A DNA stretch of 32,519 bases from Oscillospiraceae bacterium (lineage in GTDB: Bacteria > Bacillota_A > Clostridia > Oscillospirales > Oscillospiraceae). Position numbers and translations under genes: made by a program. Positions within the stretch are counted from its first letter, which is position 1, and the number at the start of each line of letters is the position of its first letter. The notes under the pieces were generated by a model. The model ran no database searches and was not told where the DNA came from. It saw only the letters and a list, made by a program, of their open reading frames with translations. The stretch is taken from NCBI GenBank assembly GCA_021771675.1, contig JAETOP010000057.1:1-32519 (forward strand), read 5' to 3'. Below, piece after piece: positions 15,971-23,867 of this stretch.

Positions 15971-16927
15971 TCACTCCCTCTTCGCTTTGTTTCTTTTGGG
16001 TTTTGCAAAACTCGATTTAATTCTCGGGTCAACAATCGCATACAGTATATCGATAATCAGATTGATTACGCCAGTCGTAAAGGAAATAAGCAAAATTGCA
16101 CCCAAAACCATGGGATAATCCCGATAATTGATACTGTCGATTGTAAGCTTTCCCAGTCCTCGAATCGTAAAAACGGTCTCGATTACCGCACTGCCTCCGA
16201 GGGTCGTTGCAAATGTCATGCCTACCACGGTCATGATCGGAATAAGTGCGTTTCTAAAAACGTGGTGCAGAATGACCGTTCTATTATTCTGTCCCTTAGC
16301 ACGGGCGGTTCTGACATAATCCTGTCTGATGCACTCAAGCATGCTGGAACGGGTCATTCTCATCAGCGTTGCCGCTGCTCCCAGGCCCAACGTCAATGAC
16401 GGCAGGATCATGTGCTTCCAGCTGGTATAGCCGGAGGAAGGCAGCACGCCCAGCCTGACCGAGAATATCAGAATCAAAATCAGGCCCAGCCAGAAGGCCG
16501 GCATCGAGATGCCAACCATACCGATTGCAACGGAAACATTATCCAGCAGGGAGTATGGCTTTATTGCAGAGAAGATTCCCAATGGCACACCGATCAGCAG
16601 CATGATGATTGTTGAACCAAGGGCAAAGGTGATCGTTGTGGGGTATCTGGACATAACCGTCTGAAAAACGGGTTTGCCTGTGCGGTAGGATCTTCCCATA
16701 TCCCCTTTCAGCAAATCTCCAACATATGTCAGGTAACGCACCAAAAAGGGCTTGTCCAATCCGTTCTCTACACGAAATTGCTCTACCTGTTCCTCTGTTG
16801 CTTCGTTGCCAAGTATCAATCTTGCAGGGTCGCCGGGAGCAAGCGACAGAATCATGCTCAGAATAAATATCACTCCAAGCAGTGTTGGTATCATCAGCAA
16901 TACTCTTTTACAAATATACTTTAGCAC
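15971..16927 (-). CDS. oligopeptide-type ABC transporter permease (DppB-like)
   Basis: Partner membrane subunit, 318 residues, with the typical DppB N-terminus (YICKRVLLMIPTLLGVIFI), the LAPGDPARLILGNEATEEQ region, a long membrane domain and the coupling loop DYVRTARAKGQNNRTVILHHVFRN. It starts with GTG at 16927, supported by GGAGG 8 bases upstream. The esterase gene ends 14 bases before it. Confidence 0.93.
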   Translation of the reverse strand: MLKYICKRVLLMIPTLLGVIFILSMILSLAPGDPARLILGNEATEEQVEQFRVENGLDKPFLVRYLTYVGDLLKGDMGRSYRTGKPVFQTVMSRYPTTITFALGSTIIMLLIGVPLGIFSAIKPYSLLDNVSVAIGMVGISMPAFWLGLILILIFSVRLGVLPSSGYTSWKHMILPSLTLGLGAAATLMRMTRSSMLECIRQDYVRTARAKGQNNRTVILHHVFRNALIPIMTVVGMTFATTLGGSAVIETVFTIRGLGKLTIDSINYRDYPMVLGAILLISFTTGVINLIIDILYAIVDPRIKSSFAKPKRNKAKRE

Positions 16928-16941
16928 GGACTGTTCCTCCT

Positions 16942-18480
16942 CTACGTTTTGCCCGCCAAGCGCTCAAGGATAAAGTCTATCTGGAACTCTACCATGTTAG
17001 ACTTCGGCACTTCTTTCATTTGGAAATCGGACTGAAGCCACATTGCCTTTTCACTGCCTCTGGTGTACGGCTGCCACTTCACAAGGCGGCCTCCATTGGG
17101 GTCACCGGTTCTGAAGAAATTGCAATAATAGTCATTCATTGCACAGGAAATATCGTAGTCAACGCCTGTGTAAGGCCGCCAGCAAACTGGAAGCGTATTA
17201 AACACATAGGGCAGATCTCCAGAATGGAATGCGCCAATACCCTTTGGGCTTCCCGGCGGAACCTGGGTAAAATAATATTGATATGCCGGCTTTCTTCCAA
17301 GCTTCAACTGGTTCTCGCAAAGAGAGAAGCACCCCGCCAGGTCCTTTTCATAGAACTCAATTTTCTGGTTTTTGACCATGTCCTCCAGATTATCTGCATT
17401 CGCAACTTCCCAGAACTCGCTCCAGTGCTCCCCATACAGCGCCTTAATCTTGGCCATAAACTTTTCCTTATCTTCGGTCCAAGGGTGGCGTGGAGGATCG
17501 CACTCATTTGCCGTGCATCCGATCATATACTGGATGTCCAGGGCGTTCCCCTTTTTGAAGCTTTCATTGGGGTCTTCTTTCAGAACATACCCATCAATAA
17601 CAGGTCTGAAGGGCGCTCTGTCATCAAACAGCCATCTTGCCTCTTTGTACTTTTCATGCAGTTCCCAGGCGGGCAACGCTCTGGCCTCTTCAATGCTCTT
17701 AACCTGAATGGATTCGAGCCAGGCTTCTCCCCGATGGATTGCTTCCTCAAACGGGAGGAAGGAACCCTCTCTGGACTTCGTGCTGAGCCCGCCGCCGCTC
17801 AAAATCACTGCATGCTTGATTTTACCCTTCAGAATATCGGATGAGCACAAATCGTAGACAGCACGTCCTCCTGCCGACTGGCCAAAGAGCGTAATATTAT
17901 CCGCATCCCCTCCAAATACTCCGGCATTTCTTCTGATCCAGTCGATTGCTGCAACAATATCCAGCAGGCCGTAATTTCCTGTTGTGCCGTTTTTGGACTC
18001 CTTTTGCAGCTCCGGATGGGGCATAAATCCAAATACACCCGTGCGGTATGTCATGGTAACAAGAATAACGTCCTTTCTCGCCATAACATCTCCGCTGATC
18101 GCCGGGTCCTTTACGGAACCTCCCTGGAAGCCGCCCCCAAATACATATACCGCTATTGGATAGGCGTTCATTTTATCCACTGCCGCCGGAGCCCAGACAT
18201 TTAGGTACAGGCAGTCCTCGCTTAGCACGTTGTTTACAATATAATTATCTTTGTCTTCCGGACTGCATTGGGTTTGGATCTCATCCGGCCCATACTCCAG
18301 CGCTTCCCGCACTCCTTCCCAGGGCTCGACCGGCTGCGGTTCACGCCATCTCAGATCCCCGACAGGCGCTTTCGCATAGGGTATTCCTTTGAAAACGCGG
18401 ACATCGTGGCTGCCTCCATGTTCTCCACGGATAAGGCCCGATTCGGTTTTTACCACCAAGAAATCAGAACACATCTCCAT
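16942..18480 (-). CDS. carboxylesterase type B
   Basis: Second esterase of the island, 512 residues, cytoplasmic (no signal peptide). It has SEDCLYLNVWAPA, the oxyanion segment FGGGFQGG (again Phe where most relatives have His), the nucleophile elbow GQSAGG with Ser202, and FHSGDLPYVF with the probable catalytic His. It is clearly related to the esterase at 9636-11162 but far from identical, so the pair are diverged paralogues or were recruited together. It sits between the AbrB-type permease and the importer genes. The ribosome binding site AAAGGAGG is 12 bases from the chosen ATG, slightly long; the ATG two codons in (Met3) is an alternative. Confidence 0.92.
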   Translation of the reverse strand: MEMCSDFLVVKTESGLIRGEHGGSHDVRVFKGIPYAKAPVGDLRWREPQPVEPWEGVREALEYGPDEIQTQCSPEDKDNYIVNNVLSEDCLYLNVWAPAAVDKMNAYPIAVYVFGGGFQGGSVKDPAISGDVMARKDVILVTMTYRTGVFGFMPHPELQKESKNGTTGNYGLLDIVAAIDWIRRNAGVFGGDADNITLFGQSAGGRAVYDLCSSDILKGKIKHAVILSGGGLSTKSREGSFLPFEEAIHRGEAWLESIQVKSIEEARALPAWELHEKYKEARWLFDDRAPFRPVIDGYVLKEDPNESFKKGNALDIQYMIGCTANECDPPRHPWTEDKEKFMAKIKALYGEHWSEFWEVANADNLEDMVKNQKIEFYEKDLAGCFSLCENQLKLGRKPAYQYYFTQVPPGSPKGIGAFHSGDLPYVFNTLPVCWRPYTGVDYDISCAMNDYYCNFFRTGDPNGGRLVKWQPYTRGSEKAMWLQSDFQMKEVPKSNMVEFQIDFILERLAGKT

Positions 18481-18537
18481 TTTTCTAATTATCCTCCTTT
18501 GAAACTTGGATTGATGTTGGTTTTACGCTATACCGAT

Positions 18538-19617
18538 CTACCCTCCCATAACCAAACGAATAAATATTGGATAGAAAATAACAACCGACAGCACTCTTAT
18601 CACGTGAAAAGCTGTTATCTTCGCAGCATCAGCATTGCTCTCGCTGGCAATCAGTACCATATCGCTCAGCCCTCCAGGCGCACAGGAATACAGGGCTGTA
18701 CAAATATCCACGCTGGAAAGCCGAGTCATAATGATTCCCAAAATAATCGTGATGAATATCTGAACAACCAGCATGATAATAACCGGCAGAATAATCTGCG
18801 TGATTTCGACGACATCCTTGTACGTTATTCCGGCGCCGATACACGTTCCGGAAAAGACTTGAATGCCAAACATAATGTTTCTGGATAATTTGGGCTCAAT
18901 TTTAATGACCGACAAACCAATTGCGGCAGCCATTCCTCCAAGCAGGCTACCGGACGGAATGTTCAGAAGATCAAACAGCTTCCCCAACGCCACGCCGAAT
19001 ACAGCAAGCAAAACGTAATGGGTCCAATGCGTCTTCCTCCCCTCTGTGTCCGAAGGCTCTTGCACATCCCTCTGAACCGTTTGTATACTCCGATTCTTAC
19101 TATGCTTTATAATCAGCTGTAGGATGCTGGGAAGCACTGATATTGAAAAGAACACTCTGAGAACCTGCATCAAAGCGACCTTAGACGGCGAACCATTCAT
19201 CTCTGCCGCCATTATCGTCATTTCCTGCGTTCCACCCGGCGCTGTCCCCAGGAAGCTGGTTACCAAATCCAGCTCTGACATGTTATATATCAGAAAACCC
19301 AGCGTGCAGGATAAAAGCAGCATCAGCGGCGCAACCACAATTACGCTTTTAACATCTGACTTTAAATCCAGGATGTTTTTCAGCTTGATTCCTGTACCAA
19401 CATAAATACCCGCCGCCACCTTCATGTAAAAGCGCAGGTCCCGGGGAAAATACGCCCTGCTAAACAGTATGTTAAAGATTGTTACGAAAATCATGGACCC
19501 AACAAGTCCCGCAGCAGGTAACTTCAGCTTTTTAGCAACATAGCCACCGAATAAACCAACAAGCAGAGAGAGCGCAAACCAAACCATATCCCATTTCTCC
19601 ATATAATTTAATATCAT
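18538..19617 (-). CDS. AbrB-family membrane protein (putative permease)
   Basis: A 359-residue polytopic membrane protein with the internal duplication of the AbrB family (often annotated as a putative ammonia monooxygenase, which is misleading). The two halves carry matching motifs: TAPGGTQEMTIMAAE in the first and SCAPGGLSDMVLIASE in the second, each followed by a helix ending LRVF or IRVL. The family is thought to be transport-related but substrates are unproven. First gene of the island operon, directly downstream of promoter P1 and its palindrome. Start is uncertain: the ATG at 19617 overlaps the palindrome, while the ATG at 19587 has GGAG 9 bases upstream and gives MVWFALSLLVG, a more natural beginning. 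Confidence 0.85.
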   Translation of the reverse strand: MILNYMEKWDMVWFALSLLVGLFGGYVAKKLKLPAAGLVGSMIFVTIFNILFSRAYFPRDLRFYMKVAAGIYVGTGIKLKNILDLKSDVKSVIVVAPLMLLLSCTLGFLIYNMSELDLVTSFLGTAPGGTQEMTIMAAEMNGSPSKVALMQVLRVFFSISVLPSILQLIIKHSKNRSIQTVQRDVQEPSDTEGRKTHWTHYVLLAVFGVALGKLFDLLNIPSGSLLGGMAAAIGLSVIKIEPKLSRNIMFGIQVFSGTCIGAGITYKDVVEITQIILPVIIMLVVQIFITIILGIIMTRLSSVDICTALYSCAPGGLSDMVLIASESNADAAKITAFHVIRVLSVVIFYPIFIRLVMGG

Positions 19618-19640
19618 TTATTTAATGCCCTTAAATTTAT
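19616..19640. promoter_or_regulatory. candidate ROK operator O1
   Basis: ATTTATTTAA, then TGCCC, then TTAAATTTAT: 10-base arms matching at 8 of 10 positions around a 5-base spacer. It has the same architecture and a nearly identical spacer as O2 and sits on the start region of promoter P1, where a bound repressor would block transcription of the island operon. The link to the ROK protein is inference. Confidence 0.65.
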
Positions 19641-19666
19641 TATATCGCATTATCCTCAATTGTCAA
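19639..19666 (-). promoter_or_regulatory. promoter P1 of the island operon
   Basis: Minus-strand TTGACA (19661-19666) and TATAAT (19639-19644), both perfect consensus, with a 16-base spacer. It is 22 bases upstream of the AbrB gene's first ATG and overlaps operator O1. Confidence 0.8.
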
Positions 19667-19910
19667 GATATTTATTCATATCTTTTTAAAAATTGACATT
19701 TCCTTTCTGATTGGGCAAAAGCAATGGAGCAGTTGGCATCTGAAGATTTAATCTGGAAAATTCTGGGTTTATTCGGAAAATATCCTAAGTTCTCCTTATT
19801 GAAAATTGTTGATAGCATTTGTTGCGCATCAAATGCAGTGTAACTGAGTCAAAGGTCTTCCCTCCACAATTTGCAGTCAATTATTACGATTTATAGAATT
19901 GGATTTCAAA

Positions 19911-19935
19911 ATTTAATTAATGTCCTTAATTAAAT
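19911..19935. promoter_or_regulatory. candidate ROK operator O2
   Basis: ATTTAATTAA and TTAATTAAAT are perfect 10-base inverted arms around TGTCC. It lies just downstream of promoter P2 in the minus direction and between the divergent ROK gene and its probable target operon. Confidence 0.7.
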
Positions 19936-19948
19936 AGTGTTCTGGTTT

Positions 19949-19977
19949 ATTATATCAATCCCATATTTTATTGTCAA
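19949..19977 (-). promoter_or_regulatory. promoter P2, distal promoter toward the island operon
   Basis: Minus-strand TTGACA (19972-19977) and TATAAT (19949-19954), spacer 17. P1 and P2 share the sequence GATATAATAAA around the -10 box and a TTGACAAT-like -35, and each has a palindrome downstream, as if the control region was duplicated. Between P2 and P1 (about 19670-19905) the minus strand has ribosome-binding-site-like GGAGGG and AAGGAG sequences but no convincing gene. Confidence 0.7.
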
Positions 19978-20138
19978 TTGCGCACTATTGCCATATTCCA
20001 TTCCGGGCTTTTATACAATATGTTGTAAAGGCTCTGCGTCAACGGTCAGGGCGGCAGTTTTCAATTGGGCCCGGATGTCCACGCCCGTTTGGAACATCCG
20101 TGATGCCCGATAGAAGTACAATGCAAATTTACAAGCTC

Positions 20139-20167
20139 TTGATTTTTCAAAGGAAAAGCCTTATAAT
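20139..20167 (+). promoter_or_regulatory. promoter of the ROK regulator gene
   Basis: TTGATT (20139-20144) and TATAAT (20162-20167) separated by 17 bases, about 70 bases before the start codon. No O1/O2-type palindrome overlaps it. Confidence 0.7.
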
Positions 20168-20239
20168 TTCAACGTATATAAATCACGATTATTTGCTTAT
20201 CTTGTTTTCCCCAATGGCATGTGAGAAAGGAGGGCTCTA

Positions 20240-21451
20240 ATGACCATGATAAAAGGGATCCATTCTACGGATCACATAAAGAAGAACAATCTGCAATTGA
20301 TATGGTCTTTGATCCTTGAAAATCAGCCGGTTTCCAGAGCAACGTTATCAAACCTAAGTGACCTTAGCTTTGTCAGTGTTTCAAACAATGTTGATTTTCT
20401 ATTGGAGCAAAAGATTATCCAAGAAGTTGGTACCAGTGAAACACAGCGTGGCCGGCCTCCTGTACTGCTCCGTGTCAATCCGGAATGCGGCGTTATCGTC
20501 GGTGTTTCGGAGGAGTTTCAGCAGAATTCATACATCGTGACAAATATCCTGGGGGAAATATTGGAAGAGTACTTTATCGTTCACGACTCCGACAGTGGTT
20601 CCACTTTTTTAGAGCAGCTTCAAAATGAGATCGCAAAAATCTCAAAGAAGTATTCTAACTTCCCCCTGGGAATTATTGGCATTGGCCTTGCCCATTCCGG
20701 AGATTATATTGCAAGAGAAGACCGGATTTTTTCCACCACACCCAATATTTCTGAATGGGTCTACAAAACGAATGAAGAAGCATTGCAGCGGGCAACGCTG
20801 AATAATTATGTATTTACAACCAGCTTAACCTGTGCCTCGGTTTTGGGCGAACAGGCGATTCTTACCAATATTTCCAGTTCCGATGTCCTTGTAAATGTCC
20901 ACTGTGGGTACGGCCTGTCCGTTGGCGTGTACTTGGGGAGTTACGGCAATATTCAGTCACCCGTCTTTACAACTTTGTTTAATCATACAACCATCAATTT
21001 TAATGGGAAGAAATGCAATTGCGGCAATCAGGGGTGTCTGGTGGAATATGCCTCACTCAGAGAATTATGCAAAAGCCTGAATATTAAAAAGGACTTCTCC
21101 AATTCCCTCATTGAGGAAATTGCGGGCCAATATCGTGCAGGAGATCGCAATACCGTAATAGAAGTGTCTAAGCTGGTGGATTATCTGTCAATCGGACTCC
21201 TGAATATTATGTACGCCTATCAGCCTCAGGTCATTACGCTAACCGGACCAATTGTCCACATCATTGATTCAGCGCTTTTGAAGCGCATTAACAGCTATAT
21301 TGAAAAACACAGCAGCCGCTCAAAGGTCATTCCCCAGATTATTTGTTCCCCTGCTCAAAATGCGTCTATTGCCAGTGGATGCTGTGTTCTTGTACGCCGA
21401 AATATCATCGATATTATTTGCGACAGCAGTCCAAAAATCGTCAGATTATGA
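20240..21451 (+). CDS. ROK-family transcriptional regulator
   Basis: A 403-residue repressor of the NagC/Mlc/XylR type. An N-terminal winged helix-turn-helix (about residues 10-75, ending in the GRPP wing) is joined to a ROK domain with the zinc site His249, Cys259, Cys261, Cys266 in the motif FNHTTINFNGKKCNCGNQGC. The sugar-kinase motifs are degenerate: no DxGGTK loop is present (GVIVGVSEEF instead) and no catalytic Asp is seen at FTTSLTCAS, so it should bind a ligand rather than phosphorylate it. AAAGGAGG precedes the ATG. It is divergent from the esterase/importer operon and is its likely repressor; ROK effectors are usually sugars or sugar phosphates. Confidence 0.92.
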   Translation: MTMIKGIHSTDHIKKNNLQLIWSLILENQPVSRATLSNLSDLSFVSVSNNVDFLLEQKIIQEVGTSETQRGRPPVLLRVNPECGVIVGVSEEFQQNSYIVTNILGEILEEYFIVHDSDSGSTFLEQLQNEIAKISKKYSNFPLGIIGIGLAHSGDYIAREDRIFSTTPNISEWVYKTNEEALQRATLNNYVFTTSLTCASVLGEQAILTNISSSDVLVNVHCGYGLSVGVYLGSYGNIQSPVFTTLFNHTTINFNGKKCNCGNQGCLVEYASLRELCKSLNIKKDFSNSLIEEIAGQYRAGDRNTVIEVSKLVDYLSIGLLNIMYAYQPQVITLTGPIVHIIDSALLKRINSYIEKHSSRSKVIPQIICSPAQNASIASGCCVLVRRNIIDIICDSSPKIVRL

Positions 21452-21511
21452 TGAACCTCCCAAATTTTACCCGCAATTTCTGATGCAGGTTTTTTCTGCC
21501 ATACATAAACA

Positions 21512-21539
21512 TTGTGCCGGAGATTCCTCTCCGGCACAA
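21512..21539 (+). terminator. terminator after the ROK gene
   Basis: TTGTGCCGGAGA (21512-21523) and TCTCCGGCACAA (21528-21539) form a perfect 12-bp stem with a TTCC loop; a moderately T-rich stretch follows. It may also serve the convergent DUF2974 gene. Confidence 0.75.
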
Positions 21540-21609
21540 CTTGCAATTATTTGTTTTTATCTCCGCCCCAAGGATTGACATTGAGCCATCATTTTGAGGC
21601 ATCCCCACA

Positions 21610-22719
21610 TTATACAGGCAGTTCCTCTTTGGCCCCCTCCAGCAATTCCGGGGGCAGCTTTGCAGTTCTTCTTGCCGCTTCAATGAGGTTTGAAAATTCT
21701 ACGGTCAGGATTCTGCGGATGTTTTCATCGGTGCCAATCAGCTTCATGTACTGTCGGATGTTCTTCGGCTGGAAAATATCCGCCGCCCGCTCCACGTCGC
21801 CATAGGTCAGCAGCTTGAACAAAGCGTCCACCATCTGATTTCTGGCCTCCAAATCCATGCCCAAAAGCCACTGCTTGATGGTGGCGCTGACAAATTTGGA
21901 GTCGGGGGTCAGCTCCTCTACCCCGATCAGCTCCTTGCCCATCACCTCCCAGGTGAATACATCGTGCTGCAAAATTCCCACCTGGGCGCTTTTGATTACC
22001 CGGTAGGGCTCTGCGTGTTCCATGAGCATGCCGATGATGGAGGACTGGGGCACATAGGTGTGGATTCGGGGCACCATTTCCAGGTAGCCCGGGTCACGAA
22101 GCATCTCGGCCATAAAGCCGGGGCCGTCGTTATTATAAACCTGACGGATGATCCTGCGAATCCCGCCGGAGCTTTTGGCCGCCGCATACACCGCCAGATT
22201 GCCGCCCTTGGAATGGCCGCACAGGTGCATGGGCCTGGCATAGGTTTCATACAGCTTCCGAACGTACTCCACTGCCAGTCGTTGGGCGGGCACCGCCTCC
22301 TGGAAGCACATATTGAAGTCTTCCTTCCAGCCCACCAGAGTATTATCCGTGCCCCGGAAGCTGACCATCAGACTCCCGTCATCCAGCAAAAAAGCTGCGG
22401 CGGCAAACTGGGTATCCTCCTCCGGAATGAATTGATTTTGAAATTGAACCAAAAAAGTCTTTCCAAAGCGCCTGGACTCTGCCGCTTCGTGAAGGAGCTC
22501 CAGCTGATGGGCATTGGCCCGCTCCCGGACGTCCGGCAGAGCTGACAACGCCTCCTCGACCTGGCTCAAAAGCACCTCCCGCTTTGGATCTGCCAGCAGC
22601 TCCTCCGGGAATCGGATATAGACCAGATAGGAGAAGATCAGCGAATCAATGGCATTGGGCGGATCCTGCTCAAAGCTCAGGTCACCCCGCCAGCGTATGT
22701 AATCCAGTATATTGGTCAC
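21610..22719 (-). CDS. DUF2974 (Mbeg1-like) alpha/beta hydrolase family protein
   Basis: A 369-residue cytoplasmic protein of a family widespread in Firmicutes. The N-terminal NILDYIRWRGDLSF is the family signature; FRGTDNTLVGWKEDFNM resembles the lipase lid/oxyanion region and CGHSKGGNLAVYAA is a nucleophile elbow with Ser170, suggesting serine hydrolase or lipase activity. The substrate is unknown. I start it at the GTG at 22719 because GAGGTG lies 6 bases upstream; the GTG three codons earlier overlaps that site. It is convergent with the ROK gene and divergent from the HD-domain gene. Confidence 0.85.
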   Translation of the reverse strand: MTNILDYIRWRGDLSFEQDPPNAIDSLIFSYLVYIRFPEELLADPKREVLLSQVEEALSALPDVRERANAHQLELLHEAAESRRFGKTFLVQFQNQFIPEEDTQFAAAAFLLDDGSLMVSFRGTDNTLVGWKEDFNMCFQEAVPAQRLAVEYVRKLYETYARPMHLCGHSKGGNLAVYAAAKSSGGIRRIIRQVYNNDGPGFMAEMLRDPGYLEMVPRIHTYVPQSSIIGMLMEHAEPYRVIKSAQVGILQHDVFTWEVMGKELIGVEELTPDSKFVSATIKQWLLGMDLEARNQMVDALFKLLTYGDVERAADIFQPKNIRQYMKLIGTDENIRRILTVEFSNLIEAARRTAKLPPELLEGAKEELPV

Positions 22720-22740
22720 AACAATCACCTCACGGAAACA

Positions 22741-22779
22741 CTCCCGGTTCTTGACAGAAGACCGGGAGAATTTTATAAT
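22741..22779 (+). promoter_or_regulatory. promoter of the HD-domain gene, -35 box inside an inverted repeat
   Basis: TTGACA (22751-22756) and TATAAT (22774-22779) with a 17-base spacer, full consensus. The -35 box lies in the 12-base space between perfect 8-base arms CTCCCGGT (22741-22748) and ACCGGGAG (22761-22768), so a protein bound to the palindrome would cover it. Confidence 0.75.
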
Positions 22780-22810
22780 AATCCCATTCTAACTTTGGAG
22801 GGAAACAGAT

Positions 22811-23398
22811 ATGAAAATCACCCGACCCCAGGCCCTGGCTCTGCTGCAAAAATACAATCAGGAGCCCTTCCACCTGCTCCACGCCCTGACGGTGGAGGGC
22901 GTAATGCGCTGGTACGCCAAGGAGCTGGGCTTCGGAGCGGAGGCAGACTTCTGGAGCTTAGCCGGACTGCTCCACGATGTGGACTTTGAAAAATACCCGG
23001 AGCTTCACTGCAAAAAGGCGCCGGAGCTTCTGGCAGAAATCGATGCCGAGCCGGAGCTGGTACATGCTGTCTGCTCCCATGGCTTTGGCCTTTGCAGCGA
23101 TGTGGAGCCGGAGCACCAGATGGAAAAGGTGCTCTTTGCCGTGGACGAGCTCACCGGTCTGGTCGGCGCCGCCGCCCGGATGCGCCCGTCGAAATCCGTC
23201 ATGGACATGGAGCTTTCCAGCCTGAAAAAGAAATTCAAGGACAAGAAGTTCGCCGCCGGATGCAGCCGGGAGGTCATTCAGGACGGAGCCGCCCGGCTGG
23301 GCTGGACCCTGGACGAAATCCTGGAAAAAACCATCCTCGCCATGCGCTCCTGCGAAACCGGAGTAAATCAGGAATACGCCGCCCTGTGCGGTGCGTAA
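22811..23398 (+). CDS. HD-domain phosphohydrolase family protein
   Basis: A 195-residue protein with the metal-dependent HD fold: first ligand His24 in LLHALTVEGVM, the His55-Asp56 pair in GLLHDVDFEKYP, then VCSHGFG and a later VDELTG Asp. Relatives are annotated only as hydrolases or phosphohydrolases and act on nucleotides or other phosphoesters; no specific substrate can be assigned. GGAGGG precedes the ATG. It stands alone under its own promoter. Confidence 0.85.
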   Translation: MKITRPQALALLQKYNQEPFHLLHALTVEGVMRWYAKELGFGAEADFWSLAGLLHDVDFEKYPELHCKKAPELLAEIDAEPELVHAVCSHGFGLCSDVEPEHQMEKVLFAVDELTGLVGAAARMRPSKSVMDMELSSLKKKFKDKKFAAGCSREVIQDGAARLGWTLDEILEKTILAMRSCETGVNQEYAALCGA

Positions 23399-23432
23399 CC
23401 CACTGAGGCTGTCATTGAGACAGCCTCATCAT

Positions 23433-23867
23433 TTATTTCCCAGTGGAGCCAAAGCCGCCTGCTCCCCGGGAGGTTTCACAGAGGCTTTCCACCTCAGTAT
23501 ATTCCGGAATCAGCACCGGGGTCACCACCAACTGGGCAATCCGCTCCCCGGCGGAAACGGTCTGAGGCTCCGTCCCGTGGTTGTGCAGAGCTACCATGAA
23601 TTCTCCCCGGTAGTCGCTGTCCACCACCCCCACCTTGTTGGCAGGGGCCAGTCCTCTCTTGCAGGCCAGGCCGCTGCGGGCATAGATGAGCCCGGCAAAG
23701 CCTTTGGGCAGCTCCATGGCCAGCCCTGTAGGAATGAAGGCCGTCTGTCCCGGGGCAATGGTCACATCCGAATCCAGGCAGGCATACAAATCCGCTCCTG
23801 CCGCCTCCTTTGAGCCGAAGGTGGGGAGGACGGCCCCCTCCCGGAGCTTCTTTACCGCAATTTTCAT
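23433..23867 (-). CDS. dut: dUTP diphosphatase
   Basis: Hydrolyses dUTP to dUMP and pyrophosphate, keeping uracil out of DNA and feeding dTMP synthesis. The 144-residue trimeric-type protein has the five motifs: AAGADLYA (1), ARSGLACKRGL (2), VGVVDSDYRGEFMVALHN (3), AGERIAQLVV (4) and the C-terminal GAGGFGSTG (5). The ATG at 23867 (MKIAVKKL) overlaps the nrdG stop as ATGA, so the two are translationally coupled. The open frame upstream of this ATG lies inside nrdG and is not used. Confidence 0.96.
   Translation of the reverse strand: MKIAVKKLREGAVLPTFGSKEAAGADLYACLDSDVTIAPGQTAFIPTGLAMELPKGFAGLIYARSGLACKRGLAPANKVGVVDSDYRGEFMVALHNHGTEPQTVSAGERIAQLVVTPVLIPEYTEVESLCETSRGAGGFGSTGK

Noticed and set aside
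19670..19905. Small gene between promoters P2 and P1
   Set aside because: Ribosome-binding-site-like sequences are present on the minus strand, but they lead to very short frames or lack a start codon, and nothing resembles a known leader peptide.
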